A stretch of DNA of 64,000 bases, taken from positions 62,001 through 126,000 of the forward strand of contig NZ_JAGHMH010000018.1 in assembly GCF_017741935.1 (NCBI RefSeq), read 5' to 3'. A model generated the notes under the pieces. It was given only the letters and a program-made list of their open reading frames with translations, was not told where the DNA came from and searched no databases. The stretch is from Rhizobium sp. 16-449-1b. GTDB taxonomy: Bacteria > Pseudomonadota > Alphaproteobacteria > Rhizobiales > Rhizobiaceae. This document shows positions 25,470-34,506 of this stretch, piece by piece; position 1 is the first letter of the stretch, and the number at the start of each line of letters is the position of its first letter. The translations under genes and the position numbers were made by a program.

Positions 25470-25751
25470 TCAGGCGCGCGGCGACGTTGCCGCCTGGTGG
25501 GTCTTCCAGTTGCCATCGACCACCTCGGTCTCCGGACGGTCGCCACCCTCGGCATATTCCTCGTGCCACTTGCCCTTGTCGTCCTGCCAGCTGATCTCGG
25601 CGGAATCGCCGCCGACCTGCTGCTCGGCCGCGACGATACGGGCCGCCTCAAGCGCTTCGGAATGTGTCGGGAAGGCCTCGGAATACACGTTTCCCAGCCG
25701 GTAGGCCCAGCCGCCATCGTGCTGAACGACTTCATAGACCACCTTGACCAT
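25470..25751 (-). CDS. DUF2188 domain protein
   Basis: A 93-residue soluble protein matching the small DUF2188 type: VVYEVVQHDGGWAYRLG opens the fold, followed by an AFPTHSEALEAARIVAAEQ helix. Such proteins are widespread in bacteria but no function is known. The start is set by a strong GAGGAG site seven bases upstream; the frame is open another 45 codons without support. It stands alone between a LysR gene and a Ca2+/H+ antiporter gene. Confidence 0.75.
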   Translation of the reverse strand: MVKVVYEVVQHDGGWAYRLGNVYSEAFPTHSEALEAARIVAAEQQVGGDSAEISWQDDKGKWHEEYAEGGDRPETEVVDGNWKTHQAATSPRA

Positions 25752-25962
25752 GCACTTCACTCCTCTTTTGCTTGGTTCAACACACCGAACCGACAGGATC
25801 GGATCCTGTTCCGCGCGGTGCCATCTGGCAAAAAGACGAGAGGCGCCGCGATATGCTTCCGGCTGACCGATGAGGCAGTATTCCATTAAATGCCCAAGAC
25901 TGCAAACCTGCCCCGCGCAATCGCCGACTTGATATGTGAAATCATCGCCTTAGACTTGATAC

Positions 25963-27084
25963 ATGAATCAAGATCGGAGCTCGACGTTGGGGATAGTGTC
26001 ACGCCTGAAAACCGAACGGTACCTGCTGATCGCGATTGCGGTCGGCGTGGCGGCGTTTCTGTCGGAACACGCGATTATGGAGATGGGCCAGGGCGCTGCC
26101 CTTATTGCGGCTGCCGCCCTCATCGTGACCATCGTGCTCGCCTCGATGCGTGTGGCCCATCACGCCGAGATCCTCGCCATCAAGGTCGGCGATCCCTATG
26201 GCACGATGATCCTGACGCTCTCGGCTGTTGCCGTCGAGGTCATCATCCTCGCCATCATGATGGCAGGCGAGAGCTCGCCGACGCTGGTGCGCGACACGAT
26301 CTATTCGGCGCTGATGCTGGATATCAACGGCATTCTCGGCCTCGCCGCCTTGCTTGGCGGACTGAAGCACGGGGAGCAGCCCTATAACGACAACTCCGGC
26401 AAGACCTACGGCGTGATGATTCTGACGGCGATCGGCATCTCGATGATCGTCCCGGAATTTGTGCCCGACGAGAAATGGCACTATTATTCCGCCTTCACCA
26501 TCGTGGCGATGATCGCGCTCTACGCGCTTTTCCTACGCATGCAGGTTGGCCAGCACAGCTATTTCTTCAGCTACAGCTACCCCCGCGCCGAACGCAAGCA
26601 GGACGCATCGGAGGACCATGGCGACGAAGGGTCGACCGCGGTCTCGATCGCCACGATCCTGGCCGGCGTCGTCATCATCGGCGCGCTCGCGGAATTCATG
26701 TCGGCCTTCATGACGACGGGCCTCAAGGGCACCGGCGCGCCGATCGGCCTCACCGCGCTCGTCGTCGCGACCATATCGGCCGCGCCCGAGATCCTGACCG
26801 CGCTTCGCGCCGCCTTGAAGAACCGCATGCAGGCAACCGTCAACATCGCCATGGGCGCCTCGCTCTCGACCGTCATCCTGACCGTCCCGGTCATGGAGGC
26901 GATCGCGCTCTACACCGGCCAGCCCTTCATCATGGCGATGACGCCGGTGCAGACGGTGATGGTCACGATCACCCTGATCGCCGCCGCCATCAACCTCAAC
27001 GATGGCGAGACCAATGCCATTGAGGGAATGACCCACTTCATCCTCTTCGCCACCTTCCTGATGCTCGCAAGCCTGGGATTGTGA
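25963..27084 (+). CDS. Ca2+/H+ antiporter (ChaA/Cax family, y4hA-like)
   Basis: A 373-residue inner-membrane cation/proton antiporter with about eleven helices. The two alpha-repeat motifs are visible: GDPYGTMILTLSAVAVEVIIL in the first half (split around G-E-V-I) and ISAAPEILTALRAALKNRMQ in the second. Their acidic residues carry the cation. A histidine- and acid-containing loop near residue 210 (RKQDASEDHGDE) separates the halves. Relatives are annotated as ionic transporter y4hA in rhizobia. The ATG has no clear Shine-Dalgarno site, so a start slightly downstream (GTG at 25997) is possible. Function is probably Ca2+ or Na+ extrusion. Confidence 0.87.
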   Translation: MNQDRSSTLGIVSRLKTERYLLIAIAVGVAAFLSEHAIMEMGQGAALIAAAALIVTIVLASMRVAHHAEILAIKVGDPYGTMILTLSAVAVEVIILAIMMAGESSPTLVRDTIYSALMLDINGILGLAALLGGLKHGEQPYNDNSGKTYGVMILTAIGISMIVPEFVPDEKWHYYSAFTIVAMIALYALFLRMQVGQHSYFFSYSYPRAERKQDASEDHGDEGSTAVSIATILAGVVIIGALAEFMSAFMTTGLKGTGAPIGLTALVVATISAAPEILTALRAALKNRMQATVNIAMGASLSTVILTVPVMEAIALYTGQPFIMAMTPVQTVMVTITLIAAAINLNDGETNAIEGMTHFILFATFLMLASLGL

Positions 27085-27109
27085 CGATAGGGACTTCAGC
27101 GGTAGATAG

Positions 27110-27151
27110 AATCCGAAATCAACGCCTTAGGGCGAAAACCTGAATCGGATT
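27110..27151. repeat. Nested palindrome between convergent genes
   Basis: AATCCGA and TCGGATT enclose an inner CGCC-TTAG-GGCG hairpin in the gap between two convergent genes. It lacks a T-run on either side, so it may be a small intergenic palindromic repeat or a poor bidirectional terminator. Confidence 0.35.
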
Positions 27152-27169
27152 ACAAACTGAGAAAAGCGA

Positions 27170-28324
27170 TTACGCCGCGATCTTCTCATAGAGGACGGCG
27201 CGATTGCGCCCGCCATCCTTGGCGGCATAAAGCGCCGCATCGGCCATCTTGAGCAGATCGCTCCAGGAACGGCCGGCATCCGAGCTCGTTGCAACGCCGA
27301 TGCTGACGGTGAGCGGCACGCGCTGCCCGTTGCTGTCGACTTCGAGCTTGCCGATCACATCGACCAGACGCTCGGCCGCCTTCATGGCTTCCAAGGCATT
27401 CGTCTTCGGCAGATAGGCCGCGAACTCCTCGCCGCCGAGACGCGCGAAGCTGCCGCTGGCATTGAGGTTGCGGCGGATCGCATCGGCGAAGCTGACGAGC
27501 ACCTGATCGCCGGTATCATGGCCGAAGCGATCGTTGACCTGCTTGAACAGGTCCAGATCCATCAAGAGCAGCGCATCGTCGCCCCGCATGACCTTCGGCA
27601 TCCGCGAGGTGAACCAGCGGCGGTTTCCGACGCCGGTCAACATATCCGTATCGGCCACATGCCGCAGCGCCGCCTCGGCACGCTCCTTCACGAGGATGAT
27701 CACGAAAAGCGCGATGGCGAAATGGCAGATGATGCGGATGAAGAACGCCCAGCGCGGCGTCATCGGAGCGATTGCCGGCGTCAGCATGGCAACAACGATG
27801 AGCAAGGCCAGAAGCGACGACAGCGCGATCACGCATGACAGCACGATCCGCACCGGCAGCCGTTCCGGCCGCCGATCGTGCAGCACGGTGGCCGTGGCCG
27901 CCGCCAGCGACAGGAAGGAAACGAAATTCCCGACCGCGCCGCGGAGCGAGTCGACTAGGTAGAATCGCGTCACGACCGCGGTCACGATCAGCGCCGCTGG
28001 AATGATCAGCACGAGCCAATCGATCCGCCGCCGCCGGCCGCTGCTGAGCTGGCGCATGCCGACCCAGAAGACCGAATAGCCGATCAGGCCGAATACGAAG
28101 GTGCCGAACGTCCAGATTTCATGGGAGAGCACCGAACGCTCGCCCAGCCCCGCCAAGGTCGACGACATCGCCAGCGACAGGAAGCCGACCGCCAGCGTTC
28201 CCAGCCCCTCGCCGCGCTTCGACTGCCAGCGCGTGTAGAGAAAGCACAAAGCGCCGACGAGAAACGAGCATTGATGCAACAGGAGAACTGTTGCGAGATC
28301 GAGCTGGAAGGATTGAAGCGTCAT
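27170..28324 (-). CDS. Membrane-bound diguanylate cyclase (GGDEF)
   Basis: A 384-residue protein with six or seven transmembrane helices in residues 10-212 and a C-terminal GGDEF domain that makes cyclic-di-GMP from two GTP. The active site reads GGEEF at 297-301, a fully active variant. The RxxD product-inhibition site expected just before it is absent (NASG instead), so feedback control is probably missing. The membrane part is a sensor of unknown signal, similar in layout to 7TM-type inputs. The start at MTLQSFQ is favoured by the first helix, although the ribosome-binding site is poor. It is convergent with the antiporter gene. Confidence 0.85.
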   Translation of the reverse strand: MTLQSFQLDLATVLLLHQCSFLVGALCFLYTRWQSKRGEGLGTLAVGFLSLAMSSTLAGLGERSVLSHEIWTFGTFVFGLIGYSVFWVGMRQLSSGRRRRIDWLVLIIPAALIVTAVVTRFYLVDSLRGAVGNFVSFLSLAAATATVLHDRRPERLPVRIVLSCVIALSSLLALLIVVAMLTPAIAPMTPRWAFFIRIICHFAIALFVIILVKERAEAALRHVADTDMLTGVGNRRWFTSRMPKVMRGDDALLLMDLDLFKQVNDRFGHDTGDQVLVSFADAIRRNLNASGSFARLGGEEFAAYLPKTNALEAMKAAERLVDVIGKLEVDSNGQRVPLTVSIGVATSSDAGRSWSDLLKMADAALYAAKDGGRNRAVLYEKIAA

Positions 28325-28417
28325 GATCCGGAGGCAATGAAATCTATAAAAACGCCGCACCAATAGACGCCAGTCATTAGCGATCCTTAAATGGGTCGGA
28401 GCAAAACACACCCGCAA

Positions 28418-28445
28418 CAAAAAACCCGCCGTCGCCGGCGGGTTT
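28418..28445 (-). terminator. Rho-independent terminator of the aspartate aminotransferase gene
   Basis: On the minus strand, a stem of ACCCGCCGGCG/CGGCGGGT type (28424-28443) is followed by a run of six Ts. It lies about 22 bases past the aminotransferase stop. Confidence 0.85.
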
Positions 28446-28466
28446 CGAAGTTCAAAGCAAGACTGC

Positions 28467-29669
28467 TTACTTGCAGGCGCCGCAGAAGCGCTGAATGCGC
28501 TTGCAGGCTTCTTCGAGCTGCGCTTCCGAGGTCGCGTAGGAGATGCGGAAGTTCGGGCCGAGGCCGAAGGCCGAGCCGTGAACCACGGCCACACCTTCCG
28601 ATTCCAGCAGCTCGGACACGAAGTCCTCATCCGTCTCGATGACCTTGCCCGTCGGGGCCGTCTTGCCGATCAGGCCGGCGCAGGACGGGTAGACGTAGAA
28701 GGCGCCTTCCGGGTTCGGGCACGAAATGCCCTTGGCCTGGTTCAACATCGACACGACGAGGTCGCGGCGGCCTTCGAAGATCTTCTTGTTCTCGGGGATG
28801 AACGCCTGCGTGCCGTTCAGCGCTTCGACAGCGGCCCACTGCGCGATCGACGAAGCGCCCGAGGTCTGCTGGCCCTGGATCATGTCCATGGCCTTGATCA
28901 GCTGGATCGGGCCGGCCGCGTAGCCGATACGCCAGCCGGTCATCGCGTAAGCCTTGGAAACGCCGTTCATGGTGAGCGTGCGATCATAGAGCTTCGGCTC
29001 GACTTCGACGGGCGTGACGAACTTGAAATCACCATAGGTCAGGTGCTCGTACATGTCGTCGGTCAGGATCCAGACATGCGGATGCTTGAGCAGCACGTCG
29101 GTCAGAGCCTTCAGCTCGTCATGCGTATAGGCGGCGCCCGACGGGTTGGACGGCGAGTTGAAGATGAACCACTTCGTCTTCGGCGTGATTGCCTTGTCGA
29201 GATCGGCTGCCTGGAGCTTGAAGTTGTTTTCCTGCGTCGTCATGACGGTGACCGGCGTACCGCCGCACAGCGCCACCATTTCAGGATACGACACCCAGTA
29301 AGGAGCCGGGATGACGACTTCATCGCCGGCATTCAGGGTTGCCATGAAGGCGTTGAAAAGAATCTGCTTTCCGCCGGTGCCGACGATCGTCTGCTCCCAG
29401 GAGTAATCCAGGCCGTTCTCGCGCTTGAACTTAGCGGCGATCGCCTTGCGCAGTTCAGGGATACCGGAAACCGGCGTGTACTTCGTCTCGCCGCGGTTGA
29501 TCGCGTCGATCGCCGCCTGCTTGATGTTGTCGGGCGTATCGAAGTCCGGCTCACCGGCGCCAAGACCGATCACGTCACGGCCTTTTGCTTTCAACTCGCG
29601 CGCTTTCTGGGAAACGGCGATGGTGGCGGAAGGCTTCACACGGGAAAGAGCATCGGCAAGAAAGGCCAT
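28467..29669 (-). CDS. aatA: Pyridoxal-phosphate aspartate aminotransferase (class I, Igamma)
   Basis: A 400-residue fold-type I transaminase, converting aspartate and 2-oxoglutarate to oxaloacetate and glutamate (rhizobial AatA often also accepts aromatic or prephenate substrates). The Schiff-base lysine is K239 in NGVSKAYAMTGWRIGY, the cofactor-binding motif NPSG is at 175-178, and D204 and Y207 of TDDMYE contact the pyridine ring. The start follows an AGGA site; the open frame extends 32 codons upstream without one. It is monocistronic, with its own terminator and a 340-base upstream gap. Confidence 0.93.
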   Translation of the reverse strand: MAFLADALSRVKPSATIAVSQKARELKAKGRDVIGLGAGEPDFDTPDNIKQAAIDAINRGETKYTPVSGIPELRKAIAAKFKRENGLDYSWEQTIVGTGGKQILFNAFMATLNAGDEVVIPAPYWVSYPEMVALCGGTPVTVMTTQENNFKLQAADLDKAITPKTKWFIFNSPSNPSGAAYTHDELKALTDVLLKHPHVWILTDDMYEHLTYGDFKFVTPVEVEPKLYDRTLTMNGVSKAYAMTGWRIGYAAGPIQLIKAMDMIQGQQTSGASSIAQWAAVEALNGTQAFIPENKKIFEGRRDLVVSMLNQAKGISCPNPEGAFYVYPSCAGLIGKTAPTGKVIETDEDFVSELLESEGVAVVHGSAFGLGPNFRISYATSEAQLEEACKRIQRFCGACK

Positions 29670-30009
29670 GATATCGGTCCTATACGGTTTGATTTTAGCA
29701 GACGGCCGGGGCCGGAGTTCTGCGCTACGGTCTATGTCCAATGTAGGCAGGCTTTTCAAGGCCAAAGGGGTGATGAATCGGATGATTCTTCGTGATCATT
29801 CGCGCCATCGGGATCGTGATTCGCATAATCCGAAGCCGCCTCATCGACGCGATCCCGATTTACGCCCTGAAATCAAAAACTTCGCCAAATCGGCCCTTCG
29901 CCACGAATTGGCCGCAACAAATGCCGTGGCATGCCGCAATTCGGTCGCGAGCCCGCCGAGATCGAAGCCGCATTCTTCCATCTCCGAAATTGGTTACTGA
30001 GGGCATGCC
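29670..30009. other. 340-base intergenic region between divergent aatA and sortase-substrate genes
   Basis: This should hold the promoters of both genes. It contains a GAATC-GGAT-GATTC dyad (29775-29788) and loosely repeated TCGTGAT words nearby. Open frames in it lack coding character or ribosome-binding sites. I see no RNA gene. Confidence 0.5.
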
Positions 30010-32361
30010 ATGTTTCTGGAAGATGAAGTCACCATCAGGCGGCTGCGCGCCGCGCGCGTTTCCATATCCCTGCTGATCGCATTCGTGGCATTCGCCGCCT
30101 CCATCCTGGTTACATCAGGACTGGTGACGGCCGCCTATGCGGCTGATGAAAGCCAGCAGAAAGCCCAGGAGATCGCCGGCCTGATCAAGCCGAACGACGT
30201 CAACAGCGGCTCGCTGCTCTTTCCCGCCAAGGAACCCGGCTTCTTCGTCGAGGCGCCGCGCCTGAAGACCGACGTCGAGATGGATGTCACCGGCCCCATC
30301 GCCCGCGTCAAGGTCACCCAGCGATTCCAAAACCCGAGCAAGGGTTGGGTCGAGGGCACCTACGTCTTCCCGCTGCCCGAAAATTCCGCCGTCGACGTCC
30401 TGAAGATGCAGATCGGCGACCGCTTCATCGAAGGCCAGATCAAGCCGCGCCAGGAAGCCCGCGAGATCTACGAGCAGGCCAAGGCCGAGGGCAAGAAGAC
30501 CGCGCTTCTGGAACAGCAGCGCCCCAACATCTTCACCAACCAGGTCGCCAATATCGGCCCCGGCGAAACCATCGTCGTGCAGGTCGAATACCAGCAGACG
30601 GTGCGCCAGTCCGGCGGCGAGTTCTCGCTGCGCTTCCCCATGGTCGTGGCGCCCCGCTACAATCCGGCGCCGATCGTCCAGACCGTCGAGTTCAACAACG
30701 GCGCCGGCTTCGCCGTCCCCTCCGATCCGGTCGAAAATCGGGAGAAGATCGCAGCACCAGTGCTCGACCCGCGCGAGAATGCCAAGATCAACCCCGTCGC
30801 GCTGACCGTGAAGCTGAAGGCCGGCTTCCCGCTCGGCGATGTCAAATCCTCCTTCCACGATGTCGATATCAAGACCGACGGCGACCAGAACCGCGTGATC
30901 GCGCTGAAGGGCGAAGCGGTTCCCGCCGACAAGGATTTCGAACTCACCTGGAAGGCCGCGCCCGGCAAGACGCCAAGCGCCGGCCTGTTTCGCGAAGTGC
31001 GCGACGGCAAGACCTATCTGCTCGCCTTCGTCACCCCGCCCGCGACGCCGGATGCGAATGCAGCCCCCTTAAAGCGCGAGGTCGTCTTCGTCATCGACAA
31101 TTCCGGCTCCATGTCCGGCCCGTCGATCGAGCAGGCGAAGGAGAGCCTGGCGCTCGCCATCTCCAGGCTCAACGCCGACGACCGCTTCAACGTCATCCGT
31201 TTCGACGACACGATGACCGATTACTTCAACGGCCTCGTCGCCGCCTCCCCCGACAATCGCGAAAAGGCGACATCCTACGTCAGGAGCCTAAACGCCGACG
31301 GCGGCACCGAGATGCTGCCGGCCCTGCAGGCGGCGCTCCGCAACCAGGGTTCGGTCGCGGCCGGCGCGCTGCGCCAGGTCGTCTTCCTCACCGACGGCGC
31401 GATTGGCAACGAGCAGCAGCTCTTCTCCGAGATCACCCAGAACCGCGGCGACGCCCGCGTCTTCACCGTCGGCATCGGTTCGGCCCCCAACTCCTACTTC
31501 ATGACCAAGGCCGCCGAGATGGGCCGCGGCACCTTCACCCAGATCGGCTCCACCGACCAGATCGCCACGCGCATGGCCGAGCTGTTCCAGAAGCTGCAGA
31601 ACCCCGCGATGACCGATATCGCCGCGACCTTCGAAAACGCCAAGGCCGAGGACATCACCCCGAACCCGATGCCCGACCTCTACACCGGCGAACCCGTGGT
31701 GCTGACCGCCGAGCTGCCGGACGCCAAGCCATCAGGCAAGCTGCAGATCACGGGCAAGACTGGCGTCCAGCCGTGGCGCGTCGAGATGGATATCGCCAAT
31801 GCCGCCGACGGCCAGGGCATCTCCAAGCTCTGGGCGCGCCGCAAGATCGACGATCTTGAAGCCCGCGCCTATGAGCGCCAGGACCCGACAGCGCTCGACA
31901 AGGACGTCGAGACCGTGGCGCTTGCCCATCACTTGGTCTCACGCATGACCAGCCTCGTCGCCGTCGACGTCACCCCGTCGCGCCCTTCAGACAAGCCGCT
32001 GGATTCCGCCAAGCTCCCGCTCAACCTGCCCGATGGCTGGGACTTCGAGAAAGTCTACGGCGAGACCGCCCCCGCCCCGCAGGCACCTTCAGGCAACGGC
32101 CCCGATCACGCCATGGCGGCCCCACTGCAGCAGGTGGCCGAGCTCGCGGCAACCCGCATGGCGGCCGCCCCGACACCCAAGGCCGCCAACCTGATCGCCC
32201 AGCGCTCGGCCTCCATCCAGTTGCCGCAGACCGCCACCCGCGCCGACGAGCAGATCGCCCGTGGTGTGACGATGATGGTTCTGGCACTGCTGGCCGCAAG
32301 CGGGCTGATGGCGTGGAAGCGCCGCAATGCCATGGCAGGAGGAACCCGCCGTGGCCATTAG
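30010..32361 (+). CDS. VIT and VWA domain protein, probable sortase substrate
   Basis: A 783-residue exported surface or periplasmic protein of the type called marine proteobacterial sortase target protein. A signal peptide ends near AAYA-AD (residue 45); a VIT domain covers about 75-200, and a von Willebrand A domain about 355-530 with a MIDAS motif DNSGS at 363-367. At the C-terminus LPQTA (738-742) is followed by a hydrophobic helix and a KRR tail, the layout of a sortase sorting signal. The class GN sortase gene overlaps the 3' end by 11 bases, so enzyme and substrate are translated together. GAGGG precedes the ATG. The function of the displayed protein is unknown; adhesion via the VWA domain is inference. 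Confidence 0.88.
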   Translation: MFLEDEVTIRRLRAARVSISLLIAFVAFAASILVTSGLVTAAYAADESQQKAQEIAGLIKPNDVNSGSLLFPAKEPGFFVEAPRLKTDVEMDVTGPIARVKVTQRFQNPSKGWVEGTYVFPLPENSAVDVLKMQIGDRFIEGQIKPRQEAREIYEQAKAEGKKTALLEQQRPNIFTNQVANIGPGETIVVQVEYQQTVRQSGGEFSLRFPMVVAPRYNPAPIVQTVEFNNGAGFAVPSDPVENREKIAAPVLDPRENAKINPVALTVKLKAGFPLGDVKSSFHDVDIKTDGDQNRVIALKGEAVPADKDFELTWKAAPGKTPSAGLFREVRDGKTYLLAFVTPPATPDANAAPLKREVVFVIDNSGSMSGPSIEQAKESLALAISRLNADDRFNVIRFDDTMTDYFNGLVAASPDNREKATSYVRSLNADGGTEMLPALQAALRNQGSVAAGALRQVVFLTDGAIGNEQQLFSEITQNRGDARVFTVGIGSAPNSYFMTKAAEMGRGTFTQIGSTDQIATRMAELFQKLQNPAMTDIAATFENAKAEDITPNPMPDLYTGEPVVLTAELPDAKPSGKLQITGKTGVQPWRVEMDIANAADGQGISKLWARRKIDDLEARAYERQDPTALDKDVETVALAHHLVSRMTSLVAVDVTPSRPSDKPLDSAKLPLNLPDGWDFEKVYGETAPAPQAPSGNGPDHAMAAPLQQVAELAATRMAAAPTPKAANLIAQRSASIQLPQTATRADEQIARGVTMMVLALLAASGLMAWKRRNAMAGGTRRGH

Positions 32362-33130
32362 AACAGGCAGAACCAGCGGAGCCGGGCCGGCCGATGACTT
32401 CGGCCCGCTTCCCACCTACCTGGAACTCGCCATGGCGACGGCGGCGGCAACCGCCTTCGACGCACCCGACAACAAGCAGCCATCCGCGCTATTGCCGCGC
32501 TTTTCCGTGGTCGAGAAGGTGATCGCTGCAGGCATCGCCATCCTGGCGATCTACGGGATGATCCTGATCGGCGACGGGATATACATTAAGGCGAAAGCGC
32601 AGCTGTCGCAATTCCTGCTCGCGCGCGCCTTTGCGGCCGAACTGCGCGGCGAGGACGCCAAGCCCTGGCCCTGGGCCGACTTCACCACCGAGGCGAAGGT
32701 CAGCGCCCCGCGCCTCGGCAAGCAGGCGATCGTTCTCTCCGGCGCCTCCGGCGAAGCCCTTGCCTTCGGCCCCGCCTGGCTCACCAACACGCCGCAGCCC
32801 GGCGACGAAGGCACATCCGTCATCGCCGCCCACCGCGACACCCACTTCCGCTGGCTCAAGGACGTCAAGCCGGGCGACGAGATCGAGGTGACGCGCCGCG
32901 ACGGCGAACGCTTGATCTTCAAGGCCGGCGAAGGCCGCGTCGTCTCCTGGGACAACAGCGGCATCGATCCCGCAGCGCACGGCCACAACCTCGTGCTGGC
33001 GACCTGCTGGCCCTTCGGCGCCACTGAACGCGGGCCGCTCCGCTACATCGTCGAGGCCGAGCTTGTGGACGCGAGAGCGACCGGCTCCGTTCAAGGCCGA
33101 AACACAATGCCGTTATCCCCTCTGCCTTGA
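32351..33130 (+). CDS. Class GN sortase (proteobacterial sortase)
   Basis: A 259-residue membrane-anchored cysteine transpeptidase. It has one N-terminal transmembrane helix (about 53-77) and a sortase beta-barrel with the catalytic residues H161 (VIAAHRDTHF), C219 (LATCWPF) and R231 (GPLRYIVEAEL). It should cleave the LPQTA signal of the protein encoded just upstream and attach it to an unknown acceptor. The GTG start is chosen because AGGAGG lies eight bases upstream inside the substrate gene; an ATG at 32327 is also in frame. Sortases are rare in Gram-negatives, and this one-substrate pair is the known proteobacterial arrangement. Confidence 0.9.
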   Translation: MAIRTGRTSGAGPADDFGPLPTYLELAMATAAATAFDAPDNKQPSALLPRFSVVEKVIAAGIAILAIYGMILIGDGIYIKAKAQLSQFLLARAFAAELRGEDAKPWPWADFTTEAKVSAPRLGKQAIVLSGASGEALAFGPAWLTNTPQPGDEGTSVIAAHRDTHFRWLKDVKPGDEIEVTRRDGERLIFKAGEGRVVSWDNSGIDPAAHGHNLVLATCWPFGATERGPLRYIVEAELVDARATGSVQGRNTMPLSPLP

Positions 33131-33214
33131 GGGTTGAACCATGGCGCACTCTCCTCCAAGTCTCAGGCAGGAATGGTGGATCGCTATTTGTAAGTTGGCA
33201 TTAGGGGATGGGGA

Positions 33215-34381
33215 ATGAGATCAGTTTCGACACTTCGGATTGGTAGAGCGCCAGGGATCGGCATGCTGCTGGCGGCGGTCGTCGCGCAGTCCGCGCCTGT
33301 CATGGCGGCCGACACGGTCGAGACCAAGAAGGTGCAGGTTCAGGTCGAAACGATCGCCTCGGGGCTGGAGCACCCATGGGCGGTGGCTGTCCTTCCCGAT
33401 GGCGGCTATCTCGTGACCGAACGCCCCGGCCGCTTGCGGATCATCCGGGACGGCAAGCTCTCCGCGCCGATATCTGGCGTGCCCAAGGTCTACGCCAGAA
33501 GCCAAGGCGGCCTGATGGACGTGGAACTGGCACCCGATTTCGCGACCTCGCGAACCCTCTATCTCACGGCCGCGACCCCGGGTGACAGCGGCTCCGGCAC
33601 CGAAGCCTTCAGCGCCACGCTTTCGGCCGACGGAACCGCGCTCGAGAACGTCAAGTCGATCTTCAAGATGCGCAAGTTCACCAGCGGCAGCATCCAGTAT
33701 GGTTCCCGCATCGCCATCGCCAAGGATGGCTCGCTCTTCATCAGCATCGGCGACCGCGGCGATCGTGACCGCTCGCAGGACTGGCAGGACGATGCCGGCT
33801 CGATCGTCCACATCAACGCCGATGGCAGCATCCCCAGTGACAATCCCTTCAAGGACGGTGCCAAGGCGCTGCCGGAAATCTGGTCGAAGGGCCACAGAAA
33901 CCCACAGGGCATCACCTTCGACGCCGCCGACGGCAAGCTCTATACCGTCGAGCACGGCGCGCGCGGCGGCGACGAGATCAACGGCATCGAGCCGGGCAAG
34001 AACTACGGCTGGCCGATCATCACCTACGGCCGCGACTATTCCGGCGCCGAGATCGGCGAAGGCACCGCCAAGAAGGGTCTGGAACAACCGCTCTATTATT
34101 GGGATCCCTCGATCGCGCCGGGCGCCGTGGCCATCTATCGCGGCAAGATGTTTCCCGAATGGGATGGCGACTTCCTGGTCGCGGCGCTGAAATTCCAGCT
34201 CCTGTCGCGCATGCAGCGCGATGACGGCGGCGCTTTCGTCGCCGAGGAGCGCATCTTCGACGGCGCCTATGGCCGCATGCGCGATATCGTGGTGGCGCCC
34301 GATGGCGCGCTTCTGATCGTCACCGACGACGACGATGGTGCGCTGCTGCGCGTCTCCAGGGCACCCGCCAACAACGGCTGA
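33215..34381 (+). CDS. Periplasmic PQQ-dependent sugar dehydrogenase (glucose/sorbosone dehydrogenase fold)
   Basis: A 388-residue secreted six-bladed beta-propeller of the GSDH/Yli (aldose sugar dehydrogenase) family. A signal peptide ends near VMAADT. Typical blocks are GLEHPWAVAVLPDGGYLVTERPG, split as blade 1, QGGLMDVELAPDF, and HRNPQGITF; the family uses PQQ and Ca2+. Whether the cell makes PQQ cannot be seen here. Length agrees with soluble aldose dehydrogenases. It stands alone after the sortase gene, with an 84-base gap, so co-transcription is possible but not shown. The physiological substrate is uncertain. Confidence 0.87.
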   Translation: MRSVSTLRIGRAPGIGMLLAAVVAQSAPVMAADTVETKKVQVQVETIASGLEHPWAVAVLPDGGYLVTERPGRLRIIRDGKLSAPISGVPKVYARSQGGLMDVELAPDFATSRTLYLTAATPGDSGSGTEAFSATLSADGTALENVKSIFKMRKFTSGSIQYGSRIAIAKDGSLFISIGDRGDRDRSQDWQDDAGSIVHINADGSIPSDNPFKDGAKALPEIWSKGHRNPQGITFDAADGKLYTVEHGARGGDEINGIEPGKNYGWPIITYGRDYSGAEIGEGTAKKGLEQPLYYWDPSIAPGAVAIYRGKMFPEWDGDFLVAALKFQLLSRMQRDDGGAFVAEERIFDGAYGRMRDIVVAPDGALLIVTDDDDGALLRVSRAPANNG

Positions 34382-34506
34382 TCTCATCGGTAGACGTCGC
34401 CTTGCTGCGGTCGAACGAAACTGGTAACGGTCGCCCATCTCGACCACTCCGTTTTCGGCCGCAAAGCGCTAACCCCGTCTGGCCGACCTCCCAGATTGAG
34501 GCTGAC

